19,589 nucleotides of DNA from an uncultured Clostridia bacterium (lineage in GTDB: Bacteria; Bacillota; Clostridia; Christensenellales; Aristaeellaceae): positions 1 through 19,589 of the forward strand of contig CALGYL010000333.1 of assembly GCA_937934775.1 (NCBI GenBank), written 5' to 3'. The notes below the pieces were generated by a model, which saw nothing but the letters and a program-made list of their open reading frames with translations, did no database searches and was not told the DNA's origin. The position numbers and the translations under genes are program-made. Shown piece after piece: positions 7,856-14,300 of this stretch. Position 1 is the stretch's first letter; every line of letters begins with the position of its first letter.

Positions 7856-8509
7856 ATGCCGAAATATTCCAGAAGCCACGAGCGCGCTGAGTGCGCGAAA
7901 ATGTCGCGCGGTCTGTGGGAATCTTTGTTTGGCCTTGTTTTCAGCTGGCTGCCGGGCGTGGGCCTGCTTTTTTCAGTGGCAGGGTTTTGCCGCCAGGCGG
8001 TGCGGCTCACCGAGGCTCATAAGGCGCGCAGGGTTTTTACGATGGCGTTCGCCAGCGTTGTGCTTGTCGTGTCCGTCGGGGGGCTGGTGGGCGAGGCCTA
8101 TCTTTACTCCCGAGATCCCGACATCATCGGAAAGACTGGACTTCAGATCTGGCAAAAGGTGACCGGCCAGGAGACGCTGCCTGGCGCCGATACAGGAGAG
8201 GCCGCGCCTTCGGAGGATGGCTCCGTGGCGGACGACACCAGCGTGCCCGATGAATACCACACTTCGGACGGCCAGGTGGAGGAGGGTGACGTGCCCGCCG
8301 ACGGTCAGATGGAGGAGGGTGACGTGCCCGCCGACGGCCAGATGGAAGAGGGCGATGTGACGCCATCCGAGGGTGACTTCCAGGACAACATCGACTTCAA
8401 CGAGGACGATACAGACGAAACGCCTGCCGAGACCGCGGGTGACCTGCCGGAGGTTACCATCCCGCCGCTGAGCGATCTGCTCAAGTCCAACGGCGTGGCG
8501 GTCGGATAG
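7856..8509 (+). CDS. Two-helix membrane protein with acidic repeat tail, unknown function
   Basis: No family recognised. The 217-residue product has a basic N-terminus, two hydrophobic segments (about residues 24-44 and 62-83) joined by a basic loop (RLTEAHKARR), and a strongly acidic C-terminal half (about 105-200). That half contains three tandem 11-residue repeats (DGQMEEGDVPA type, residues 138-170) and ends in a hydrophobic tip (VTIPPLSDLLKSNG). It shares the plan of the 4644 protein, two helices plus a low-complexity tail. The ribosome site GAAGGG (7844-7849) is modest, 6 bases before ATG. I see no clear promoter in the 100 bases before it. Terminated by the hairpin at 8577-8608. Confidence 0.82.
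   Translation: MPKYSRSHERAECAKMSRGLWESLFGLVFSWLPGVGLLFSVAGFCRQAVRLTEAHKARRVFTMAFASVVLVVSVGGLVGEAYLYSRDPDIIGKTGLQIWQKVTGQETLPGADTGEAAPSEDGSVADDTSVPDEYHTSDGQVEEGDVPADGQMEEGDVPADGQMEEGDVTPSEGDFQDNIDFNEDDTDETPAETAGDLPEVTIPPLSDLLKSNGVAVG
8267..8365 (+). repeat. Three 33-bp in-frame tandem repeats
   Basis: Units at 8267-8299, 8300-8332 and 8333-8365. The first two are nearly identical; the third diverges at its end. Each encodes 11 residues of the form DGQ(V/M)EEGDVPA, giving a polyacidic stretch. Unit number may vary between strains. Confidence 0.9.
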
Positions 8510-8576
8510 CAAGCCGCCACTTGATAAAATGCTCAAGAAAACGGTATACGCCTCGACAGGAAATAAAGCAATAACT

Positions 8577-8608
8577 GAGGCCGGAAATCCTTATGGATTT
8601 CCGGCCTC
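8577..8608. terminator. Bidirectional intrinsic terminator between convergent genes
   Basis: Perfect 14-bp stem (8577-8590 with 8595-8608), TTAT loop, core GGCCGGAAATCC. Read on the minus strand it is followed by AGTTATTGCTTTATTT; on the plus strand the following bases are not T-rich, so it probably favours the minus-strand transcript. Confidence 0.85.
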
Positions 8609-8654
8609 ATCGCGTATCGTCCCTCGAATCACGCCTCCCGCGGAGGTTGCGGCG

Positions 8655-9374
8655 CTATTGAATCTTCCCGCCCACCACGAAGAAGTTGTACTGGTCGCCC
8701 AGCGGGTAGTAGGCTTCCTGCGCCACCTTTTTGCCGGTCATCACCTGAATCAGGACACCAAGTTTATACTCGCCGTCACTGTAGGTATCCACACTGAAGG
8801 CGGCCGCGTAGTCCGCCTGGTCCAGATTGGTTCCGGTGGAAGCATCGTGCTGAGTGCCGGTGGAGCCCGACTGGCGGATGGTCTTGTAGAAGCGGTGGTC
8901 GTCGCCGTTCTTGGCGGAGATCGTAAGGTATACGATGCTCTGGGCGGCATCCGTTCCGCGGATGTAGCCCCAGCCCCGCACCATCATGACGGTGCTTTTA
9001 TCAGCGGCGGAGGGCTCGCACTGTGTCAGCCCGCACTCGCCCATTTTGTCGGTGCCGGTCATCATCACCTTGGTGTCCCGCACGGCGTACAATTCCAGCG
9101 GGATGGGCGTGGGCTGAAGCGTGGGGCCGGGCGTCATCGTCGGCTCCACATACTCCTGGAGATCCATGGGTGTTTCCGTCGCGGTTACCTTGAAGCCACC
9201 CTCGGGCAGGAAGGGCCTCGCCGTCGCGCCCGCCGGAAGGTAGCCGGAATAATCGAAAAACAGCGCCTGATACCCGATGTAGACCGCGCCGCCCACCAGC
9301 GTAATGCAGAGCAAAAACACCAGGATCGCCGTCACCTTGCTTCGAAACTGCGCGGGGCTGCGCCTTGTGGACAT
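8655..9374 (-). CDS. Single-pass exported protein with C-terminal beta-rich domain, unknown function
   Basis: No named family recognised. The 239-residue product has a basic N-terminus (MSTRRSPAQFRSK), one membrane helix or uncleaved signal at about 14-36, a Pro/Thr linker (about 66-93, TPGPTLQPTP) and an extracytoplasmic domain (about 95-237). That domain alternates short hydrophobic strands (VRGWGYI, SIVYLTIS, YKLGVLIQ), consistent with a beta sandwich; the pattern vaguely resembles Ig-like modules of cell-surface proteins, which is only an impression. C114 and C119 could form a disulfide. Start at ATG 9372-9374 is chosen because AGGAGG lies 6 bases upstream; a longer open frame to 9476 would run into the promoter. 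Promoter TTGACA/TATGAT precedes it. Confidence 0.85.
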   Translation of the reverse strand: MSTRRSPAQFRSKVTAILVFLLCITLVGGAVYIGYQALFFDYSGYLPAGATARPFLPEGGFKVTATETPMDLQEYVEPTMTPGPTLQPTPIPLELYAVRDTKVMMTGTDKMGECGLTQCEPSAADKSTVMMVRGWGYIRGTDAAQSIVYLTISAKNGDDHRFYKTIRQSGSTGTQHDASTGTNLDQADYAAAFSVDTYSDGEYKLGVLIQVMTGKKVAQEAYYPLGDQYNFFVVGGKIQ

Positions 9375-9475
9375 AGGCACCCTCCTGATTACGCCGATTA
9401 CGGCTGCAATGAACAAACCGTGCCGTTTTACCGGAAAAGCCAACCGGCGGCAGCCGCATATTTTTCCTTTCAACA

Positions 9476-9504
9476 ATCATACACGCTTTTGCCGCAGTTG
9501 TCAA
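9476..9504 (-). promoter_or_regulatory. Predicted sigma-A promoter of the 8655-9374 gene
   Basis: On the minus strand, perfect TTGACA (9499-9504), a 17-base spacer and TATGAT (9476-9481). The leader is about 95 bases. Confidence 0.85.
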
Positions 9505-9547
9505 TTTCCCATAGCGTTCGCGCAGGGTCAGTCGCTTCCCGGCGCGC

Positions 9548-9576
9548 TTGACAAGCCGTGAAAGAACGTGTACACT
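9548..9576 (+). promoter_or_regulatory. Predicted sigma-A promoter of the NYN-LOTUS gene
   Basis: Perfect TTGACA (9548-9553), a 17-base spacer and TACACT (9571-9576). It is divergent from the promoter at 9476-9504 with 43 bases between the two -35 elements. Confidence 0.85.
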
Positions 9577-9608
9577 GATTTTGACCGAATGAAGAGGGGA
9601 TTGAGTTC

Positions 9609-10595
9609 GTGGGAACCAGCAATTACGCGGTTTTTGTAGACCTTGAAAACGCCGGGGCCAAGGAATCGATGCTGATGAGCATCATTGAAAAGGTCAAGAT
9701 CCGTGGTGACATTCTGCTGGGCAAGGTTTACGGCTATACCGACCGCTATACCGAGCTCAAGGAGTGCCTGCTTTCCAATACCTTTTACGTGGTGCCGTCG
9801 ATTCGGTACGGCAAAAATCAGAAGAACAATCTGGACATCCAGCTGGTCATTGACGCGCTGGAGGTCGCTTACGTGAACCCGCTGATCGACAGTTTTTGCA
9901 TCGTGTCGGGGGACAGTGACTATACGCCGCTGGTGGGCAAGCTCAAATCGATGGGCAAGAAGGTGCTGGGCATCTCACGGTCTGAGGTGGCCTCGGGCAT
10001 CTTCATTAAGGCCTGCAGTGAGTTCATCTTTCTGGAGTCGGTGGCCGTCACCACCAAGCCGCCGGTGAAGCAGACATCTACAAGGGAGAAAGAGGAAGAG
10101 TCTCCCGACCTGGCCGATCTGATCGTCCAGATCGAAACGGTTCTTACCGATCAGGACGAGGATATGATGTATGCCAGCGAGCTCAAGGACACGCTGACGC
10201 GCCTCAGGCCAGATTTTGACGAACGGACCTACGGCTGTGCCACCTTCGGGAAACTGATGGCCATGGTGGCCGCCCGTAGCGCCAGGCTCAAGGTGTGGAC
10301 GGAGGAGTCCTCACTCAAGATCGGGCTCAACGGCAGCGACACGCCCATGCCGCAATTGAATAACGAGAACTGGCTCAACGCTTTCCGCGAATACTTGAAG
10401 CAGTATAAGGCGGATGGCTTCGAGCGCATCAACCCGTCCATTCTGAAGGCCGCCATCCAGGCGGATTACCCGGACTTTGACGAGAAGGCCATCGGCTTTA
10501 AGCGCTTCAGCGACATCATGAAGCGGCTGGAGAAGGAAAAGCTTTTGACCGTCGAGATGGACGGCGCGCACACCATGCTGCTCAAGATCACCTGA
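9609..10595 (+). CDS. NYN-domain predicted ribonuclease with two LOTUS/OST-HTH domains
   Basis: Predicted cytoplasmic RNA-processing or RNA-decay factor of the LabA/DUF88 type. Residues about 4-145 form an NYN (PIN-like) nuclease fold with acidic positions D11 (VFVDLEN), D77/D82 (NNLDIQLVID) and D102/D104 (SGDSDYTPLV), the usual metal-binding set. After a charged linker (about 150-165) come two helical units of the LOTUS/OST-HTH type: about 168-240 (YASELKDTLTRLRPDFDERTYG) and about 252-327 (INPSILKAAIQADYPDFDEKAIG), each with the characteristic pattern of a buried helix, PDF(D)E and a FxxFxxxM-like segment. LOTUS domains bind RNA in other systems; the target here is unknown. It starts at GTG 9609 with AGAGGGG-type ribosome site and its own promoter and terminator, so it is monocistronic. 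Confidence 0.9.
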   Translation: MGTSNYAVFVDLENAGAKESMLMSIIEKVKIRGDILLGKVYGYTDRYTELKECLLSNTFYVVPSIRYGKNQKNNLDIQLVIDALEVAYVNPLIDSFCIVSGDSDYTPLVGKLKSMGKKVLGISRSEVASGIFIKACSEFIFLESVAVTTKPPVKQTSTREKEEESPDLADLIVQIETVLTDQDEDMMYASELKDTLTRLRPDFDERTYGCATFGKLMAMVAARSARLKVWTEESSLKIGLNGSDTPMPQLNNENWLNAFREYLKQYKADGFERINPSILKAAIQADYPDFDEKAIGFKRFSDIMKRLEKEKLLTVEMDGAHTMLLKIT

Positions 10596-10607
10596 GATAA
10601 GCAAATG

Positions 10608-10648
10608 AACGGCCGGAAAGCGTTCGCTTTCCGGCCGTTATCTATTTT
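10608..10648 (+). terminator. Intrinsic terminator of the NYN-LOTUS gene
   Basis: Fourteen-bp stem (10608-10621 with 10626-10639), GTTC loop, core CGGCCGGAAAG, followed by ATCTATTTTT. Very strong for the plus strand; it may also back up the convergent ZnuA-like gene, whose stop is 48 bases away. Confidence 0.92.
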
Positions 10649-10686
10649 TGCATCATTCCGGGGTGATCGTCAGACGCACCGTCGGT

Positions 10687-11610
10687 TTAGCTCGCCGCCT
10701 GATTCAGCGCGTTTGCGAGGGCCTGGGCGTTTTTATCCATGGTTTCAACGTAGTCATCCAGACTGCCGGGCGCGTGGGTCGAGAAGGTGTCAATCAGCGC
10801 CAGCTGGTAGCCTGCCTTGGTCAGCGCGTCCCGAAGCGACTTGGGCGCCTGGATTTCCATGAGCACCACCCTGGCGTCGGAGGCCGCGAGCGTCTGAAGC
10901 GCCTCTTTCAGTTCGTTGTCGCTCAGTTCGCTGCCTGGTTCCCGCTTGATGACCGCGGAAACGTTCAGACCCAGCTCGTCCGTCATATAGCTCAGCCCCT
11001 CGTGGGCCACCGCGACGCTGCGCTCGGGCGCGGCGATCAGCGCGTCCTCCATCCGCCCTTGCAGCGCCTCCAGCTTTTCGTCAAAGTGCGAGTAGTTCGT
11101 CTCGTACAGCGACTCATAGTCTGGGTCCAGCGCGATCATGCCGGCGGTGATGATGGAACTCATTTCTCGGGCTTGCGCGACGGACAGGAACGCCCAGGGG
11201 TTCTCGTCCTCAAAGTGATCGGGTTCGTCGCCTTGGGCGGCCACCGAGCCGTTTTTCAGCAGCGTCAGGCCGTCCATTGCGCCAACGATCGCAATTTTCC
11301 CCTCGGAGATCTCGCTTTCGAAGGATTCAAACCCGCGGCCCCCCAGGATCACGGCGTCCGCGCCGGACAATACCGCCTCGTCCCAGTCGCTCAGCTCATA
11401 GTTTCTCGGGCAGCCGTCCTGCGGCTGCACCAGGCACTTCAGCGTGATGCCCGGTGCGCCGTCCAGAATGGGCGCCGACAGCGCATAGATGGGCGGAAAG
11501 GAGGCGTAGATGGTCTTTGTCGGATTGGCTTCGTCTGGAACCAGTTTTTGACAGCCAGAAAGCGGCAGCAAAAGAAGTGCCGCCGCCATCCACAGAAAGA
11601 ATTTGCGCAT
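10687..11610 (-). CDS. ZnuA-like metal ABC transporter substrate-binding lipoprotein, divergent site
   Basis: Resembles the Zn/Mn-binding cluster A-I substrate-binding proteins (PF01297 type). The 307-residue product has a lipoprotein signal (LLLPLSGC, Cys at about residue 19), an N-lobe (IYASFPPIYALSAPI), the ELSDWDEAVLSGADAVILGG block, a middle block ENPWAFLSVAQA, VAVAHEGLSYMTDELGL in the C-lobe, and LALIDTFS near the end. The histidines normally found before the Leu-Ser block and in DPHxWLSP are replaced (QPQDGCPRN and ENPWAFLS), while the third His and the late Asp persist. No permease or ATPase lies beside it. Start at 11610 is fixed by AAGGAG, 6 bases upstream, and by the signal peptide. 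Metal transport is likely by family, but the ligand is uncertain. Confidence 0.85.
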   Translation of the reverse strand: MRKFFLWMAAALLLLPLSGCQKLVPDEANPTKTIYASFPPIYALSAPILDGAPGITLKCLVQPQDGCPRNYELSDWDEAVLSGADAVILGGRGFESFESEISEGKIAIVGAMDGLTLLKNGSVAAQGDEPDHFEDENPWAFLSVAQAREMSSIITAGMIALDPDYESLYETNYSHFDEKLEALQGRMEDALIAAPERSVAVAHEGLSYMTDELGLNVSAVIKREPGSELSDNELKEALQTLAASDARVVLMEIQAPKSLRDALTKAGYQLALIDTFSTHAPGSLDDYVETMDKNAQALANALNQAAS

Positions 11611-11672
11611 GATTTTCTCCTTGGTATAAGGTGTTCGTCTCATTAGACGCATTGGGCTTGAAAAAAAGGTTT

Positions 11673-11688
11673 CCCGGTGCGTGCCGGG
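11673..11688 (-). terminator. Hairpin with downstream T run before the ZnuA-like gene
   Basis: CCCGG/CCGGG stem (11673-11677 with 11684-11688). On the minus strand it is followed by AAACC and then seven T (11661-11667). It is the second of two stems after the SpoIID-like gene and may terminate read-through from it. Confidence 0.5.
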
Positions 11689-11714
11689 AGGGCCGTTGCC
11701 TCCCCGGTTTTATC

Positions 11715-11741
11715 AAGCCCGGTGAGACGCGCGCCGGGCTT
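11715..11741 (-). terminator. Hairpin after the SpoIID-like gene
   Basis: AAGCCCGG (11715-11722) pairs with CCGGGCTT (11734-11741) across an 11-base loop, starting 11 bases after the stop of the SpoIID-like gene. The downstream minus-strand tail GATAAAA is not T-rich, so termination here is uncertain. Confidence 0.5.
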
Positions 11742-11752
11742 CCTTCGCCCGT

Positions 11753-12736
11753 CTACTGCCAGAGCTGAACGATGCTCACGTTTTTAAAGTAGTGCATCAC
11801 GATGTCCTGCGCCGACGCGCCCTGCTCCGCCATGCCGTAAGCGCCCCATTGGGACATGCCTACGCCGTGCCCGTAGCCGCTGCCGGTGAATGTCACCTTG
11901 CCGTTTGACACGGAGACATCCCGAATCATGGTGGACTTCAGCTTCGCAGGATCCAGCGCGATGCGAAGGCCAGGGCCGGACACGTCGCTTCCGTTGATTT
12001 TAAAGGTGACCGCGCGGCCGGATTCGCCCTTTTCGCCGATTTCAATCGTCCGCACCGCACCGGTCTGAACGCCCGCCTTGTCGGCGGCCGCGCCCACTTC
12101 CTCGGCGGTGAAAGTGGCGGTCCAGTTCTTCACGGCGTCGGGCGCGCGGTCGGAATCGGGTGACTCAACCGACTGGGTGTAGCCCGGTTCCTGTCCTTCA
12201 TAGTCCAGCGCCTTGGTGGCCAGTTCCGTCTGGCCGCCCGCATGGGCGTGGAACCAGGCGTAGGGGAATGCGCCGTTGTAGCTGAGCACCAGTCCGCGGG
12301 TTTCGTCCACCGCCTTGAGGATGCGGTCGTTGATCTTGGTCTCGTCATAAGCCTGCGCTTCGGTAATGTCGGTCGAGATGTCCGCGCCTTTGTACTTGGA
12401 CTCCTTCTCGTTGATGAACTTCAATACGAATGTCCTCGCCAGAATCGCCTGCGCCTTGAGCGCTTCCATCGGCCAGTCGGCGCGCATCTCGCCCGCCAGC
12501 ACGCCCTGCACATAGCTCTCGATGTCCATGCCCTGGACGTCCTTCTTGTCCACGTTGTAGACGTTCAGCTGCGGCACGCCGTTCTCCAGCGTAAGCTTCG
12601 CGGGGATCTCGGGCTTTGCGGCCGTCTGCGTGGCCTCGGGCGACGGCGCCGGGCTGTTCGAGGAGCGCATGCATCCGGTCAGCGCCACGGACAGCAGGAT
12701 CGCGAGCGCCGCCGCGGCCGGTTTTCTCCATTTCAT
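11753..12736 (-). CDS. SpoIID/LytB-domain lipoprotein, predicted peptidoglycan lytic transglycosylase
   Basis: SpoIID-family enzymes cleave stripped glycan strands in the septal wall during engulfment of the forespore; LytB-type relatives act elsewhere in the wall. The 327-residue product has a lipobox (ALTGC, Cys22), a Pro/Ala/Thr linker, then the SpoIID domain with GEMRADWPMEALKAQAILAR (catalytic Glu83), HAHAGGQTE (about 163-171) and the C-terminal signature SGYGHGVGMSQWGAYGMA. B. subtilis SpoIID is anchored by a transmembrane helix, so the lipid anchor and lack of neighbouring spo genes make a strict SpoIID assignment uncertain; I therefore give no symbol. Start at 12736: GGGAGG is 8 bases upstream. 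It follows radA by 87 bases on the same strand. A hairpin (CATTCG 12750-12755 with CGAATG 12776-12781) ends at the ribosome site. Confidence 0.93.
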   Translation of the reverse strand: MKWRKPAAAALAILLSVALTGCMRSSNSPAPSPEATQTAAKPEIPAKLTLENGVPQLNVYNVDKKDVQGMDIESYVQGVLAGEMRADWPMEALKAQAILARTFVLKFINEKESKYKGADISTDITEAQAYDETKINDRILKAVDETRGLVLSYNGAFPYAWFHAHAGGQTELATKALDYEGQEPGYTQSVESPDSDRAPDAVKNWTATFTAEEVGAAADKAGVQTGAVRTIEIGEKGESGRAVTFKINGSDVSGPGLRIALDPAKLKSTMIRDVSVSNGKVTFTGSGYGHGVGMSQWGAYGMAEQGASAQDIVMHYFKNVSIVQLWQ

Positions 12737-12749
12737 TCACATAACCTCC

Positions 12750-12781
12750 CATTCGCGCTTAGTGTGCGCGCGGGACGAATG
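12750..12781 (-). promoter_or_regulatory. Hairpin abutting the ribosome site of the SpoIID-like gene
   Basis: CATTCG and CGAATG (12750-12755 with 12776-12781) enclose GC-rich arms. The stem touches the GGGAGG ribosome site, so it may modulate translation or end the radA transcript. No T run follows it. Confidence 0.35.
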
Positions 12782-12823
12782 GGATATGAAAGGGGAATGC
12801 TGGCAAAACCGCTTTGCGCTGCG

Positions 12824-14194
12824 CTATTTTTTCATCATGATCGAAAGTGCTTCCGCAAGTGTCTCCACGCCGTGAAGCTCGGCCCCTTCCGGCGGTTTGA
12901 CGCTCCGGAGGTTGGCCTTTGGCAGCACGATGCGCGTAAAGCCCAGGCGCGCGCACTCCATTAGCCGCCGCTCCGCCTGGGGCACCGCGCGGATCTCGCC
13001 CGCCAGGCCCACTTCGCCCATCACAGCCAGATTGCCGTCCAGCGCCTTGCCCCTGGCGGACGACGCCACCGCCGCGCACAGCGCAAGGTCCGCCGCGGGT
13101 TCGGTCAGTTCCAGACCGCCCGCCACATTGATGTACACGTCCTGGCTGTACAGCGGCAGCCCCGCTCGCTTTTCAAGTACCGCCAATAAAAGTGAAAGCC
13201 TGCCCTGGTCGATTCCCGAGGCCATGCGGCGGGGCGTGCCCAGGACCGTCGAGGCCACCAGTGCCTGAACGTCCACGAGCAGCGGCCGCGAGCCCTCCAT
13301 TGCGCACAGCACCACCGATCCGCTCTGATCGTGGGCGCGCTCGCTGAGCAGCGCCTCGGAAGGGCTTGCGATTTCCCGCATGCCGTTGCCGGTCATTTCA
13401 AACATGCCCAGTTCGTTGACCGAACCGAAGCGGTTCTTGACCGCGCGGACCAGCCGATACTGCCGCTGGTGGTCGCCCTCAAAGTAGAGCACCGCGTCCA
13501 CCATGTGCTCCAGTACCCGCGGGCCCGCGATCGCGCCTTCTTTGGTCACATGTCCCACCAGGAACACCGCGCAGCCGCTGGTTTTCGCAAAGCGCATCAA
13601 AGCCGCCGCCGCTTCCCGCACCTGGGAGACACTGCCCGGCGCGGACACCATGTCAGCCCGGTACATGGTCTGGATGGAGTCCACCACCATCACGTCCGGC
13701 GCGATGGCGTCCAGCTTTCCCTCGATTTTTTCCATGTCGTTTTCCGGTAGCACGTAGAAGTTGGGGGACAGCGCCCCCAGGCGGCTGGCGCGCATCTTGA
13801 TCTGCCGGGCGGATTCTTCGCCCGAGACATACAGTACGCGAAAGCCCGCGTCCGCCATTTTCGCCGATACCTGTGTGAGCAGCGTGGATTTTCCGATGCC
13901 CGGGTCGCCGCCGATCAGTGTCAGCGATCCCTCCACCGTGCCGCCGCCCAGTACCCTGTCCAGCTCCGGGATGCCTGTGGACAGGCGCAGCATGCCCTCG
14001 TCTGGGATCTCGCCGATGGGCAGCGCCGAAGCGCCCGTGCCGGGCTTGCGCCTTTGTTTTCGCTCGGGGATGCTGGCCTCCTCCGGCGCTTCCTCCAGCG
14101 TGTTCCAGCTGTCACACTCCGGACATTTGCCCAGCCACCGGCTGGTCTCATATCCGCACGATGTGCAGACGAAGCGGGTTTTTGTCTTTGCCAT
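12824..14194 (-). CDS. radA: DNA repair protein RadA (Sms)
   Basis: RecA-like ATPase that promotes branch migration and processing of recombination intermediates in DNA repair and transformation. The 456-residue product has the full architecture: C4 zinc finger (C10, C13, C24, C27; CTSCGYE and CPECDSWNT), Walker A GGDPGIGKST at 95-104, Walker B around VMVVDSIQTM, the RadA-specific KNRFG motif (VRAVKNRFGSVNELG), and a C-terminal Lon-protease-like domain without a catalytic Ser (VAGGLELTEPAADLALCAA). Length is normal. Start at 14194 is set by GGAGG 6 bases upstream; the open extension to 14302 overlaps the promoter and the divergent gene. Its predicted promoter shares a -35 hexamer with that gene. 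Confidence 0.97.
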   Translation of the reverse strand: MAKTKTRFVCTSCGYETSRWLGKCPECDSWNTLEEAPEEASIPERKQRRKPGTGASALPIGEIPDEGMLRLSTGIPELDRVLGGGTVEGSLTLIGGDPGIGKSTLLTQVSAKMADAGFRVLYVSGEESARQIKMRASRLGALSPNFYVLPENDMEKIEGKLDAIAPDVMVVDSIQTMYRADMVSAPGSVSQVREAAAALMRFAKTSGCAVFLVGHVTKEGAIAGPRVLEHMVDAVLYFEGDHQRQYRLVRAVKNRFGSVNELGMFEMTGNGMREIASPSEALLSERAHDQSGSVVLCAMEGSRPLLVDVQALVASTVLGTPRRMASGIDQGRLSLLLAVLEKRAGLPLYSQDVYINVAGGLELTEPAADLALCAAVASSARGKALDGNLAVMGEVGLAGEIRAVPQAERRLMECARLGFTRIVLPKANLRSVKPPEGAELHGVETLAEALSIMMKK

Positions 14195-14221
14195 ACGATT
14201 CCTCCACCGGGATGATGCCCC

Positions 14222-14250
14222 ATTATAGCACAAAAGGCAGGGTATTGCCA
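14222..14250 (-). promoter_or_regulatory. Predicted promoter of radA (extended -10)
   Basis: On the minus strand, TATAAT (14222-14227) is preceded by TGC (extended -10), with a 17-base spacer from TGGCAA (14245-14250), which is the reverse complement of the -35 used by the opposite promoter. Confidence 0.7.
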
Positions 14251-14273
14251 TCGACAGGATTTGCGCATATAAT
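14245..14273 (+). promoter_or_regulatory. Predicted promoter of the phosphoesterase-like gene
   Basis: TTGCCA (14245-14250), a 17-base spacer and perfect TATAAT (14268-14273). The -35 hexamer is exactly the one predicted for radA on the other strand. Confidence 0.78.
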
Positions 14274-14300
14274 AGAAGCGAGTTTGCTCGGAGGCGTTTC

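Noticed and set aside
6832..8010. Minus-strand open frame of 392 codons opposite the HAD gene
   Set aside because: Antisense to a gene with intact HAD motifs and crosses into the next gene; no initiation signals.
8267..8365. CRISPR-like repeat array
   Set aside because: Units are contiguous without spacers, in frame with the gene and number only three; they are coding repeats.
10648..11646. Plus-strand open frame of 332 codons opposite the ZnuA-like gene
   Set aside because: Begins just after the NYN-gene terminator with no ribosome site; the minus frame has a lipoprotein signal and family blocks.
11638..11651. CGTCT/AGACG inverted repeat upstream of the ZnuA-like gene as a Zur or MntR operator
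   Set aside because: Five-bp arms with a 4-base centre do not match the AT-rich palindromes I know for those regulators, and no promoter is clearly associated with it.
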